64,000 nt of DNA from JALZAQ01 sp038253885. GTDB taxonomy: Bacteria > Gemmatimonadota > Gemmatimonadetes > Gemmatimonadales > Gemmatimonadaceae. The notes below the pieces were generated by a model that saw only the letters and a list, made by a program, of their open reading frames with translations, was not told the DNA's origin and searched no databases. The position numbers and the translations under genes are program-made. Location: contig JBBSGP010000003.1 of the NCBI GenBank assembly GCA_038253885.1, positions 45,795 through 109,794 on the forward strand, in the 5' to 3' direction. Positions 15,714 through 23,977 of the stretch are shown one piece after another. Positions within the stretch are counted from its first letter, which is position 1; every line of letters begins with the position of its first letter.

Positions 15714-17678
15714 TCACGTCTCGACCGATTCGTACTCATCCCTCAACTTCGCCACCACGCCGGGATCGGCAAGCGTCGTCGTATCGCCCAACGCGCGCCC
15801 CTCGGCGATGTCGCGGAGCAGACGGCGCATGATCTTGCCGGAGCGCGTCTTCGGCAGGTCGGCGCTGAACAGGATGTCATCGGGCTTGGCGAGCGCGCCG
15901 ATCTTCTCCGCCACGTGATCACGCAGCTCGTCGCGGAGCGCGGGTGACGATTGCCGTCCCTCGCGCAGCGTCACGAAGGCGGCGATCGCCTGGCCCTTCA
16001 GATCGTGCGCTTTTCCCACCACTGCCGCTTCCGCCACCGCCGGATGGGAGACCAGAGCGGACTCCACTTCCATCGTCCCGATCCGGTGTCCGGCGACGTT
16101 GAGCACATCATCCACGCGTCCCAGAATCCAGTAGTATCCGTCGGCGTCCCGCTTCGCCCCATCTCCGGGGAAATAGAGATCCGGGCGCCCCGGCCACTTC
16201 GAGAAGTACGTCTGGACGTAGCGATCGGGGTCGCCCCAGATGGTGCGAAGCATCGAGGGCCAGGGCTTGGTGATGGCGAGGTAGCCGCCGCCCACCGCGA
16301 TCGAGTTGCCGGCCTGATCCAGCAGATCTGCCGAGATGCCGGGGAAAGTGACGGTGGCGCTGCCCGGTTTGGTGGTCGTGACACCGGGCAGCGGCGTGAT
16401 CATGATCGCTCCGGTCTCGGTCTGCCACCACGTATCCACGATGGGACAGCGGTTCCCGCCGATGTTGGCCTGATACCACATCCACGCTTCCGGATTGATG
16501 GGCTCCCCCACCGATCCGAGCAGGCGAAGCCTCGACAGATCGTGCTTCGCCGGATGCTGATGGCCCCACTTCATGAATGCGCGGATCGCCGTCGGCGCCG
16601 TATAGAAGATCGTGACTCCGGTCCGCTCGCAGATCTGCCAGAAGCGATCCTTGTCGGGCCAGTCGGGTGCTCCCTCGTACATCACGCAGGTCGCGCCGAT
16701 GGCCAGCGGTCCGTAGACGAGATAGGAGTGACCAGTCACCCATCCGACATCGGCGGTGCACCAGTAGACGTCCTCGTCCTTGAGGTCGAAAACGAGCTTG
16801 GTGGTGGCGGCGCATCCGGTCAGATAGCCACCGGTGGTGTGGACGATTCCTTTCGGCTTTCCAGTCGTGCCGGACGTGTAGAGGATGTAGAGCACGTCCT
16901 CGGCATCCATCGCCGCGGGCTCGCACCAGCCGCTGGCGTCCGCCATCACCCGATGCCACCAGTGATCTCGACCCTCCGTGATGCCCGCAAACGCCTCGGC
17001 GCCGTCGCCGGCTCTCCGCTGGACGACGATCACGTCGGTGATCGAGGGCGTCTCCTCCAGCGCCTTGTCGGCATTCCGCTTGAGGGGCACCACCTGTCCG
17101 CGGCGATAGCTTCCGTCCGCGGTGATCAGGATCTTGGCCTCCTGGTCGTTGATCCGGTCGCGGAGCGACTCCGCCGAGAAGCCTCCGAAGACGACCGAGT
17201 GGATGGCCCCGATGCGCGCGCAGGCGAGCATCGCGATCACCACCTCGGGGATCATCGGCAGGTAGATGGCCACCCGGTCACCGCGCTTGACCCCGAAGCG
17301 GTCGGCGAGCACGTTGGCGAAGCGGTTCACCTCGCGGAAGAGATCCCAGTAGGTGAGCGTGCGACGGTCGCCCGGCTCTCCCTCCCAGATCAGAGCTGCC
17401 TTGTTTCGCCGCGGCCCCCGGACGTGTCGGTCGAGGCAGTTCACGCTGGCATTCAGCTTCCCGCCGATGAACCACTTGGCCCACGGTGCGTTCCATTCGA
17501 GAACGCGGCTCCACGGCGTGAACCACTCGAGCTCCGATGCCATCGCGCTCCAGAATCCTTCCGGGTCCTGGGCCGCGCGCTGGTAGATCGACCCATCCGA
17601 GATGTGGGCGGCGCGGCGAAAGTCGGCGGACGGCTCGAAGCGCCGGTCCTCCTGCAGCAGAACGTCGATATTGGTCAT
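15714..17678 (-). CDS. acs: Acetyl-CoA synthetase
   Basis: A 654-residue AMP-forming acetate-CoA ligase of normal length. The signatures are seen in order: the AMP-binding P-loop YTSGTTGKPKGIVHTTGGYL, WWQTETGA, the hinge/A8 region GRVDDVLNVAGHRIGTMEVE, and the C-terminal PKTRSGKIMRRLLR with the lysine that is reversibly acetylated in Acs. It activates acetate via acetyl-AMP in the cytoplasm. A TTG at 17684 is also in frame, but ATG 17678 is 6 bases from a -10-like TAGCCT, in line with other leaderless genes here. Monocistronic. Confidence 0.97.
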   Translation of the reverse strand: MTNIDVLLQEDRRFEPSADFRRAAHISDGSIYQRAAQDPEGFWSAMASELEWFTPWSRVLEWNAPWAKWFIGGKLNASVNCLDRHVRGPRRNKAALIWEGEPGDRRTLTYWDLFREVNRFANVLADRFGVKRGDRVAIYLPMIPEVVIAMLACARIGAIHSVVFGGFSAESLRDRINDQEAKILITADGSYRRGQVVPLKRNADKALEETPSITDVIVVQRRAGDGAEAFAGITEGRDHWWHRVMADASGWCEPAAMDAEDVLYILYTSGTTGKPKGIVHTTGGYLTGCAATTKLVFDLKDEDVYWCTADVGWVTGHSYLVYGPLAIGATCVMYEGAPDWPDKDRFWQICERTGVTIFYTAPTAIRAFMKWGHQHPAKHDLSRLRLLGSVGEPINPEAWMWYQANIGGNRCPIVDTWWQTETGAIMITPLPGVTTTKPGSATVTFPGISADLLDQAGNSIAVGGGYLAITKPWPSMLRTIWGDPDRYVQTYFSKWPGRPDLYFPGDGAKRDADGYYWILGRVDDVLNVAGHRIGTMEVESALVSHPAVAEAAVVGKAHDLKGQAIAAFVTLREGRQSSPALRDELRDHVAEKIGALAKPDDILFSADLPKTRSGKIMRRLLRDIAEGRALGDTTTLADPGVVAKLRDEYESVET

Positions 17679-17684
17679 GGGCAA

Positions 17685-17713
17685 AGGCTACCGAAGATGC
17701 GCGCAGGCGTCCA
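17685..17713 (-). promoter_or_regulatory. Predicted leaderless promoter of acs
   Basis: On the minus strand TGGACG (17713-17708), 17 bases, TAGCCT (17690-17685), then 6 bases to ATG 17678. There is no SD sequence. Confidence 0.5.
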
Positions 17714-17758
17714 GACTTCCCGCATGTGTCGCCCGCGGGTCCAGCCGCTTCATCCAGA

Positions 17759-18688
17759 ATGAGCCACGGCGAGTTTCCCCCGCCGCAGCACCCGGAAGTC
17801 CATCCCGAGCCGAACTACGATCCAGTGCATCGTTTTTCGGCGTGGCTCGAGCGGATGGGAAAGGCGGAGGCGACGGTGGCTGCCTACCACGCCGACGTCG
17901 CGGATCTGACGCGTGCCTACGCGCCCCGTCCTCTCGAGGACCTTCTGGTCAGCGATCTCTCGCGGTACCTGTCGGCGCGAGCACAGTTCGAGGGGTGGGC
18001 GCCACCGACAATTCGCCGGCACGTGCAAGCGATGAGGTCGTTCTATCGCTATCTGGTTGCCGACGAGGGACTGCGCGCGCCCGGCCCGGCGGAGATGCTG
18101 GCGGAGCCGAATCCCGAGCCGAGAGCCCCGACGGTCATATCCGTCCCCGACATCGACCGACTCTTCGGCTGGCTCGAGCGGCGCTCGCGCGAACCGTCTG
18201 CAGGTGCCGAGCGAATGGACCTGGCGCTCTACGGCCTCTGCTACCATTCGGCGCTTCTCATCTCGGAGGCGATTGGTCTGACGCGCGAGGGGATACGTGG
18301 CGGTGCGTCGGCGATGCAGCTCGACGTCGTGGGGCGCCGCGGCGAAGAAACGCGGGTGACGGTCGAGGGCGATGCGGCGCGCTGGCTCGCGAGCTGGATG
18401 GCGGAGCGTCCGGAGCCGAAGCGTCCTGAGCATCGCCCGTTTGTTTTCATTCACCCGCGCACTCGCGTGCACACGTCCCGGCAACGCGCCTGGGATCGCC
18501 TCAAGCGGGTGGCTGCCGCTGCCGGTCTGGATGCCGATGTCGCGGCGACAATCTCGCCGCACACGCTGCGCCACTCGTTCGCCGCGCATCTGGCGGCGCG
18601 CGCGCTGGGCGTCGCCGATCTGCGCGCCGCGCTGCGCCAGCACAGCCCTCGGCACGCCGCCAAGTATCTCGTGTCGGCGCGGCCGTGA
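17759..18688 (+). CDS. Xer-type tyrosine recombinase homologue, catalytically degenerate
   Basis: A 309-residue protein with an N-terminal SAM-like core-binding domain (~22-105) and a C-terminal tyrosine-recombinase domain. Of the catalytic set, His268 and Arg271 (HTLRHSF), His295 (RQHS) and Tyr303 (AKYLVS) are kept. The first catalytic Arg of the TGLR.SE box is Leu167 (SALLISE), and the beta-hairpin Lys region reads GRRGEETRV. Loss of Arg-I normally abolishes strand cleavage, so this may bind DNA or a Xer partner without recombining. ATG 17759 lacks a good SD. It is coupled to ccmA by GTGA, an unexpected partner. Confidence 0.82.
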   Translation: MSHGEFPPPQHPEVHPEPNYDPVHRFSAWLERMGKAEATVAAYHADVADLTRAYAPRPLEDLLVSDLSRYLSARAQFEGWAPPTIRRHVQAMRSFYRYLVADEGLRAPGPAEMLAEPNPEPRAPTVISVPDIDRLFGWLERRSREPSAGAERMDLALYGLCYHSALLISEAIGLTREGIRGGASAMQLDVVGRRGEETRVTVEGDAARWLASWMAERPEPKRPEHRPFVFIHPRTRVHTSRQRAWDRLKRVAAAAGLDADVAATISPHTLRHSFAAHLAARALGVADLRAALRQHSPRHAAKYLVSARP

Positions 18689-19410
18689 GAGGAGACTCTC
18701 CTGACGACCCGCTGATCGAGGCGCGCGGACTCGGGCGGAGATTCTCCGGCCGGGAGGTATTGCGCGACGTCAGCATGACCATTCGCGGCGGCGAGTGTCT
18801 GGCGCTCTTCGGGCCCAACGGGGCAGGGAAGACGACTCTCCTCCGTGTCTTCGCGGGTCTGCTCACTCCGAGTGCGGGATCGGCGCGGGTCGCGGGCGTC
18901 GACGTTCCCGCCGCCGGCGCTCGCGCGGCGGTGGGACTCGTCTCCCATGCGAGCATGTTGTACGAGGCCCTGACAGCGCGCGAGAACATCGAGTTCTCGG
19001 CTCGACTGTATGCCGTTCGCGACCCCCGCGCGGCGACGCGGATGGCGCTCGAGCGCATGCGCCTGCTGGATTCGGCGGAGCTACCGGTTCGCGAGCTGAG
19101 CCGCGGGCTGCGGCAACGCGTCTCGATCGCGCGGGCTACTGTCCACCGTCCTCGCGCCGTGCTCCTGGACGAGCCGTTCACCGGGCTCGACGACGCCGGC
19201 GCGGCGTCTCTGACCTCATGGCTCACGGAGCTGCGACGGGACGGCGCGGCGGTGATCCTGGTGACCCACAACCTTCCCGAAGGACTGGCCCAGGCGACGC
19301 ACGCCGCCATCATGCGCGAGGGCCGAGTCCTTCGTGTCGAGCCGCGCGAGTCGCTGGATCAGCACCGATACGTTCTGGCTTACGGTGAGCACGCGACTCG
19401 TGGCGCCTGA
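18685..19410 (+). CDS. ccmA: Haem exporter ATP-binding protein CcmA
   Basis: A 241-residue ABC ATPase: Walker A GPNGAGKTT, signature LSRGLRQR, Walker B VLLDEPF and H-loop VTHN. The order ccmA-ccmB-ccmC-ccmD identifies it as the ATPase of system I cytochrome c maturation, which releases holo-CcmE from CcmCD. The start GTG 18685 overlaps the recombinase stop (GTGA), and its 3' end overlaps ccmB by 26 bases. CcmE, CcmF, CcmG and CcmH are not in this window. Confidence 0.9.
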   Translation: MRGDSPDDPLIEARGLGRRFSGREVLRDVSMTIRGGECLALFGPNGAGKTTLLRVFAGLLTPSAGSARVAGVDVPAAGARAAVGLVSHASMLYEALTARENIEFSARLYAVRDPRAATRMALERMRLLDSAELPVRELSRGLRQRVSIARATVHRPRAVLLDEPFTGLDDAGAASLTSWLTELRRDGAAVILVTHNLPEGLAQATHAAIMREGRVLRVEPRESLDQHRYVLAYGEHATRGA

Positions 19411-20083
19411 CCTGCTCGCCGCCTCACTGACGATCGCTCGCAAGGACCTCGCGATCGAATGGCGCACCCGCACCGCTTTCTACTCGGCGTCGCTTCTCGC
19501 GCTGCTCGGCATCGTGATATTCTATTTCGCCTGGGATCACACGGCGGTCTCGTCACTCGATCTGGCGCCTGGCGTGCTATGGGTGATCTTCACATTCTCA
19601 GGAATCCTGGGTCTGCAGCGCTCTTTCGGGATCGAGCAGACGGAGCGCGCCATCGACGGTCTCCGGGCGTCCCCGGTTCCGCGCGAGGCGATCTATCTCG
19701 GCAAGGCGCTGGCGAATCTGGTGTTCGTCGTCGCCGTCCAGGCGGTGGCGATTCCGGCGGTTGCGCTCTTCTATGATGTTCCGTTCGGCGGCGCCGCTGT
19801 GGCGCTCGCCGGCATCGCGCTCCTGGCGGCCATCGGTCTGGTGGCCGTCGGCACGCTGTTCGGAGCGATGGCGGTGAATACCCGGCTTGCCGAGCTCCTG
19901 CTGCCCGTGCTGTCGCTCCCCTTCTTTCTGCCCATCGTCATGGCGGCCGCTCAATCCACGGCGCTTCTCCTGTCGGGAAGGCCCGTTCACGAAGCCGCGG
20001 ACTCGTTGAAGTTGCTGGCGGCATTCGACATCGTCTTCGTCGCCGTCTGCGCGCTGGCATTTCCCTTCGCTCTCGAGGAATGA
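19385..20083 (+). CDS. ccmB: Haem exporter permease CcmB
   Basis: A 232-residue membrane protein with about six helices. It has the CcmB hallmarks: ARKDLAIEWRTRT at the N-terminus, the FTFSGILGLQRSFGIEQTERAIDGL loop (seen in two parts) and a final cluster of helices. It is the permease partner of CcmA. GTG 19385, inside the end of ccmA, gives the usual CcmB length; an upstream ATG at 19334 would extend it antiparallel to known homologue ends. Confidence 0.88.
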   Translation: MSTRLVAPDLLAASLTIARKDLAIEWRTRTAFYSASLLALLGIVIFYFAWDHTAVSSLDLAPGVLWVIFTFSGILGLQRSFGIEQTERAIDGLRASPVPREAIYLGKALANLVFVVAVQAVAIPAVALFYDVPFGGAAVALAGIALLAAIGLVAVGTLFGAMAVNTRLAELLLPVLSLPFFLPIVMAAAQSTALLLSGRPVHEAADSLKLLAAFDIVFVAVCALAFPFALEE

Positions 20084-20784
20084 GCGCCACCAACACGGAA
20101 AACCTCCGACCCGTCATTCCGGCCGCCAGCGATCCACTGCTGCTCGCCGCGAGCGCCGCCGTGGCGGCTGTCTTCGTTCGTGCGGTGCGGTTCACGCCGG
20201 TGGAGCTGCGCCAGGGACCCGCCCAGAAAATCTTCTACGTGCACGCTCCGGCGGCGTGGGTGGCCTTTTTGGCGTTTTCGGTCGTCGCGCTGGCGGGCGT
20301 GCTGTACCTCTGGCTTCGCGATCCCCGGCTCGATCGCATCGCGGAGAGCTCGGCCGAGGTGGGGCTGGTATTCAACACGGTCGTGCTCGTCACGGGGCCG
20401 CTCTGGGCCAAGCCGGTATGGGGCACCTGGTGGACATGGGACGCGCGGTTGACGTTGACGCTCTTTCTCTGGCTCATCTATCTCGGCTACGTCGTGCTGC
20501 GCGGCGCGATCGACGATCGAGAGATGCGCGCGCGGTATGCCTCCGTGCTCGGGGTGCTCGGAGCGTTGCTCATCCCATTCATCCATCTGAGCGTCTATCT
20601 CTTCCGCACGCTGCACCCGCAACCGATCGTGCTCAAGCCGAGCGCCCCTTCGCTTCCCGGCGAGATGCTGACGACGCTGCTCCTCTCCTTTCTCGCTTTC
20701 ACACTGCTGTACATCGCGCTCGTCCGATCGCGTTACCGGCTGGCCACCCTGTACCTCGCGCTCGAGCAGGAGCGCCGCGTCTGA
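20080..20784 (+). CDS. ccmC: Cytochrome c maturation protein CcmC
   Basis: A 234-residue polytopic protein of the haem-handling (HHP) family. The periplasmic tryptophan-rich WWD motif is present (WGTWWTWDARLT) with flanking His candidates (KIFYVHAP and FIHLSVY). CcmC binds haem and loads it onto CcmE. The start is ATG 20080, in an ATGA overlap with ccmB. The stop and the next start share one base (TGATG). Confidence 0.93.
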   Translation: MSATNTENLRPVIPAASDPLLLAASAAVAAVFVRAVRFTPVELRQGPAQKIFYVHAPAAWVAFLAFSVVALAGVLYLWLRDPRLDRIAESSAEVGLVFNTVVLVTGPLWAKPVWGTWWTWDARLTLTLFLWLIYLGYVVLRGAIDDREMRARYASVLGVLGALLIPFIHLSVYLFRTLHPQPIVLKPSAPSLPGEMLTTLLLSFLAFTLLYIALVRSRYRLATLYLALEQERRV

Positions 20785-20918
20785 TGCCAACCAACGCCGG
20801 ATACTATCACGCGGCATACCTCGCCGCGGCCGCGATCTACCTGGTCTATGCGGGCACTCTGCTCTGGCGCGCCCGGCGCGTGCACGCGCGCGTCGTGGCG
20901 CAGAGACGGACGGTATGA
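20784..20918 (+). CDS. ccmD: CcmD-like small membrane protein
   Basis: 44 residues. One helix (YLAAAAIYLVYAGTLLWRAR) is followed by a basic tail, the size and topology of CcmD, which holds CcmC in the CcmABC complex. CcmD proteins are poorly conserved, so the call rests on position directly after ccmC (shared base TGATG), length and topology. The stop overlaps the following gene (ATGA). Confidence 0.75.
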   Translation: MPTNAGYYHAAYLAAAAIYLVYAGTLLWRARRVHARVVAQRRTV

Positions 20919-21394
20919 GCGGACATCGGATCTCCCTCCACCGAGCGTCGCTCCTGTTCGCGGTTGGCCTGATTGCCTGTCACACGCGGTCCCGACAAGC
21001 CGACCTGGAGCATGGCTGCACCCGGGGGATGCGCGCCCGACTCGACTCCTCGGCCGCCCTTCCCGAGACGGCGCACGTCCGAGCTCCGGCGGTGCCAGCG
21101 ACAACGAATCCGGAGCCGCGCTATCCGCCGAGCCTTCTTCGCGCGCCGATCGCCGGCGAAGTACGGCTCCGGTTGGTCGTGACGGCGGCCGGCCGGATCG
21201 ATCCGTGCAGCGTGAGCGTGCTGCAATCAACGAGCGACGAGTTCACCGCCGCTGTCTACCGGGTGCTGCCGCGATACGAGTTCACGCCGGCACGTCTCGA
21301 CGGCCGCAAGGTGGCGATGTGGATGCAGATCAGCTTCCCGTTCCCGGCTCCTCTCGTCGGCTCGCCCGTTGTCGGGACTCCGCCGCGGCGGTGA
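20915..21394 (+). CDS. Lipoprotein-like protein with a TonB C-terminal domain
   Basis: A 159-residue protein with a hydrophobic N-terminus and lipobox-like LIAC (Cys at ~22). Its C-terminal ~80 residues match the TonB_C fold: PRYPPSLLRAPIAGEV, LVVTAAGRID, LPRYEFTPARLDGRKV, WMQISF. It lacks the N-terminal membrane helix and Pro-rich stalk of a real TonB, so it is probably one of the stand-alone TonB_C proteins rather than an energy transducer. It is coupled to ccmD by ATGA and is the last gene of the operon. Confidence 0.75.
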   Translation: MSGHRISLHRASLLFAVGLIACHTRSRQADLEHGCTRGMRARLDSSAALPETAHVRAPAVPATTNPEPRYPPSLLRAPIAGEVRLRLVVTAAGRIDPCSVSVLQSTSDEFTAAVYRVLPRYEFTPARLDGRKVAMWMQISFPFPAPLVGSPVVGTPPRR

Positions 21395-21401
21395 GCGCGC
21401 C

Positions 21402-21430
21402 TAGGTGAGGCTCGGTGGGTCAGCTATCCT
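21402..21430 (+). promoter_or_regulatory. Possible leaderless promoter of ppa
   Basis: TATCCT at 21425-21430 lies exactly 6 bases before GTG 21437, the spacing shared by other leaderless genes here. The hexamer 17 bases upstream (TAGGTG) is a poor -35. Confidence 0.35.
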
Positions 21431-21436
21431 TCCCCG

Positions 21437-21982
21437 GTGATCAACTCATGGCGTGACCTCCCGCCGGGCAAGCATCCGCCCGATCTGGTGACGGCGCTGA
21501 TCGAGATCCCGCGCGGCAGCAGGAACAAGTACGAGCTCGACAAGGAATCGGGGATGATGCGGCTGGACCGCGTGCTCTACTCGGCCGTTCACTACCCGGG
21601 CGACTACGGCTTCATCCCCCGCACGCTGGCCGAGGACAATGATCCGTGCGACATCCTCGTGCTCGTCAACGAGCCGACGTTCCCTGGCTGTCAGATCGAC
21701 GCCCGTCCCATCGGCGTTCTGAGGATGCTCGACCGCGGTGATCCGGACGACAAGATTCTCGCGGTCCCGAGCAACGACCCGTTCTATCACGAGTACTTCG
21801 ACATCGCCGACATCCCTCAGCACTACCTGAAGGAGGTCGAGCATTTCTTCTCGATCTACAAGGATCTGGAGGGCCGGCGCGTCCAGACGGTGGGGTGGGA
21901 GAAGAGCGAGATCGCGATGTCGCTCATCCTGGAATCGATCGAGCGATACGACGCGACGTATCTGCGGCTGCAGGGGCCCTGA
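21437..21982 (+). CDS. ppa: Inorganic pyrophosphatase
   Basis: A 181-residue family I soluble pyrophosphatase. Conserved elements are IEIPRGSRNKYELDK, YPGDYGFIPRTLAEDNDPCDILVL (shown here in part: the metal-binding DNDPCDIL) and D.gDPDDKIL, supplying the acidic residues that hold Mg and PPi. It hydrolyses PPi to drive biosynthesis. It begins with GTG and has no SD. It is convergent with the aquaporin gene, with a small hairpin between them. Confidence 0.95.
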   Translation: MINSWRDLPPGKHPPDLVTALIEIPRGSRNKYELDKESGMMRLDRVLYSAVHYPGDYGFIPRTLAEDNDPCDILVLVNEPTFPGCQIDARPIGVLRMLDRGDPDDKILAVPSNDPFYHEYFDIADIPQHYLKEVEHFFSIYKDLEGRRVQTVGWEKSEIAMSLILESIERYDATYLRLQGP

Positions 21983-21999
21983 GAGCCGCGTCCCCGCAC

Positions 22000-22016
22000 C
22001 GGATGCACGGCATCCG
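22000..22016. terminator. Hairpin between convergent ppa and aquaporin genes
   Basis: A perfect 7-bp stem CGGATGC / GCATCCG with a 3-base loop, in the 42-base gap between two stop codons. It is a plausible shared terminator. Confidence 0.45.
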
Positions 22017-22024
22017 AGATGACT

Positions 22025-22735
22025 CTACTTCACTGGCGCTATCGGACCGTGATCCACCGGCTCGATCGGTCGCCGGATGAACAGATTCTCGTAGAGCAGG
22101 GCGGCGGCGATCGCGCCGATGATCGGGCCGATCCAGAAGATCAGCTGGCCCTCGAAGATTCCGGTCGCGACCGCGGGTCCGAAGGAACGGGCCGGGTTCA
22201 TCGATCCGCCCGTGAGCGGTCCGATCGCGAGGATGTCGGCCGCGACGGTGAGACCGACGGCAAAGCCGCCGACCCTGGGATGATCCGGATCCACCGCTGT
22301 CCCGAAGACGACGAACACCAGGAAGAATGTCGCGATCGCCTCGAGCGCGTAGGCCTGGCCCGAGTTGATGTTCAGATCGATGAACTGTCCGCCACCGCGG
22401 GCGGCCTCGAACAGCGCCGGCGGGAACGTCGCCTTGAGGCTGTACGCCGCGCCCATCGCCCCCAGCAGTTGCGCCGCGATGTAGATGCCCGCCATCATGG
22501 GCGCGATGCGTCGCGTCACGAGGAAGCCGATCGTCACTGCCGGATTGAGATGGCCCGACACCCGCATGGTGGCGGTGACCATGAGTGCCAGGATCAGTCC
22601 GTGCGCGAGGGCGACTCCGATCAGCCCGATGGAGGCATCCGGCCTCTTGGTGCCCATGATCGCGGCGCCGCCGATGAAGACGAGGGCAAAGGTGCCGATG
22701 AACTCCGCGGCAAAATGCCGCATCGTGTCTCGCAT
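22025..22735 (-). CDS. Aquaporin (MIP family, AqpZ-like)
   Basis: A 236-residue six-helix channel with both NPA half-helices: SGHLNPAVT and GGSMNPARSFGPA. Ser after the second NPAR (glycerol channels usually have Asp there) favours a water-type pore. It lies in the inner membrane. ATG 22735 is chosen with a weak GAGG upstream; ATG 22723 (MRHFAAEF) is an alternative. Divergent from the DHH gene. Confidence 0.92.
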   Translation of the reverse strand: MRDTMRHFAAEFIGTFALVFIGGAAIMGTKRPDASIGLIGVALAHGLILALMVTATMRVSGHLNPAVTIGFLVTRRIAPMMAGIYIAAQLLGAMGAAYSLKATFPPALFEAARGGGQFIDLNINSGQAYALEAIATFFLVFVVFGTAVDPDHPRVGGFAVGLTVAADILAIGPLTGGSMNPARSFGPAVATGIFEGQLIFWIGPIIGAIAAALLYENLFIRRPIEPVDHGPIAPVK

Positions 22736-22785
22736 GACGTCCTCGAGGTAGGGTGGACCGGCGGCCAAGCTACGGGAGCCCACGA

Positions 22786-23862
22786 GTGGTGGCAAGAGAG
22801 AAACGGATCGACCAGGGAGAACTCCTCTCGGAGGCGATCGCGCTCACGATGCGCCGGATCGCGGCGCGGCATCGTGTGACGGCGCTGCGGGCCGCGATCG
22901 GCAATGGGGACCGGGCCGCTTTTCTCGTACAGAACGACCCCGATCCCGACGCCATCGCATCGGCGCTCGCACTCCGCGCCGTCCTCGGGCTACCGGCGTC
23001 GCGTGCGCCGATCCTGACGTGTGGCCGCGTCACCCGGCCGGAGAACCGTCGCCTGCTCGAGGAGCTCCGGGAACGGGTACGGCACGTCACCGCGAGTGCC
23101 CTCTCGCGCGTAAAGCCCCTCGTGCTCGTGGATGTCCAGCCCTCGTACTTCCAGCTGCAATTGGGCGAGGTCGCGGCGGTACTGGACCACCATCCTCCGG
23201 CCGGCGCGATCCGGGCGCGCTACGCCGACGTGCGCACCACCTTCGGAGCCAGCGCCACCATGGCCGCCGAATACCTGCTCGCGAACGGAGACGGGATGCT
23301 GACGACGGCGCTCGCGACCGCTCTCCTCTACGGCATCATCACCGACACGCGCTCGCTCACCCGCGCCGCCAGCGAAGCGGATCTGCAGATGTTCGCCTTT
23401 CTTTTTTCGCGCGCCGATCATGAGGCGCTCCGGCGCATCGAGCATCCGTCTTACGCCCACGTGTCGCTCCGCCGATTCGGCGACGCGCTCCGCGATGTGA
23501 GAGTCCGCAACGGTCTCGCGTACCTGCATCTCGGGCGTCTGCCGAGGGAACAGGAGCACATCGTGGCCCAGCTGGCCGAGTTCTGCCTCGGCATCGAGGG
23601 GGCCCGCATGTCGGCGGTCTCCGGCCTGTTCGGGCGAAAGCTCGTCATGAGCGCGCGCGCGCTGAGCGAGAAGGCCCGGCTCGGTGACCGGCTGCGCGAG
23701 ACCTTCGGTGACTTCGGGAGCGCCGGAGGACATCCCCTGATGGCGAAAGCCGTGATCAGACTCGCGGCCTGGCGAGAGGCTCATCCAGCCGCCACCAGCG
23801 ACCAGGAGGCCGAGCGCGGAATTGCCCGCGCCCTGCGGGCCGCGCTGCGCCGAACGAGCTAG
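22786..23862 (+). CDS. DHH-family phosphoesterase
   Basis: A 358-residue protein of the DHH/DHHA1 type (NrnA/GdpP superfamily). Motif I reads QNDPDPDAIAS (metal Asps kept, the common leading His replaced by Gln), motif II VDVQPSYF, motif III DHHPPAG, and motif IV GIITDTRSL. A DHHA1-like substrate domain ends with GSAGGHPLMAKA. Such enzymes cleave nanoRNA, pAp or cyclic dinucleotides using Mn, and which of these applies here is open. GTG 22786 is taken since GGGAG lies 7 bases upstream; GTG 22753 and 22789 are alternatives. Confidence 0.85.
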   Translation: MVAREKRIDQGELLSEAIALTMRRIAARHRVTALRAAIGNGDRAAFLVQNDPDPDAIASALALRAVLGLPASRAPILTCGRVTRPENRRLLEELRERVRHVTASALSRVKPLVLVDVQPSYFQLQLGEVAAVLDHHPPAGAIRARYADVRTTFGASATMAAEYLLANGDGMLTTALATALLYGIITDTRSLTRAASEADLQMFAFLFSRADHEALRRIEHPSYAHVSLRRFGDALRDVRVRNGLAYLHLGRLPREQEHIVAQLAEFCLGIEGARMSAVSGLFGRKLVMSARALSEKARLGDRLRETFGDFGSAGGHPLMAKAVIRLAAWREAHPAATSDQEAERGIARALRAALRRTS

Positions 23863-23905
23863 TGTCCGTCCTCAAACTCAGATGAGGGTGTGAGCGCGTA
23901 GAAAA

Positions 23906-23941
23906 GAGTGGCGCACGGTGCCACTCGCGCATCGCGAGTGG
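23906..23941. repeat. Overlapping, mutually exclusive hairpins
   Basis: GAGTGGC (23906-23912) can pair with GCCACTC (23920-23926). The latter is part of a second, stronger perfect 9-bp stem CCACTCGCG / CGCGAGTGG with a CAT loop (23921-23929/23933-23941). The arrangement resembles an attenuator, but it also lies just after the DHH stop and may act as its terminator. Confidence 0.45.
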
Positions 23942-23970
23942 TTGCGCGTTCACACTTTGTATTGTAAAGT
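23942..23970 (+). promoter_or_regulatory. Predicted leaderless promoter of the DUF4173 gene
   Basis: TTGCGC at 23942-23947, 17 bases, TAAAGT at 23965-23970, then 7 bases to ATG 23978. The region is notably AT-rich for this genome. Confidence 0.5.
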
Positions 23971-23977
23971 ACTTGCT

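Noticed and set aside
20915..21394. Calling the gene after ccmD a true TonB energy transducer
   Set aside because: It lacks the N-terminal transmembrane anchor and the Pro-rich spacer; only the C-terminal domain is present.
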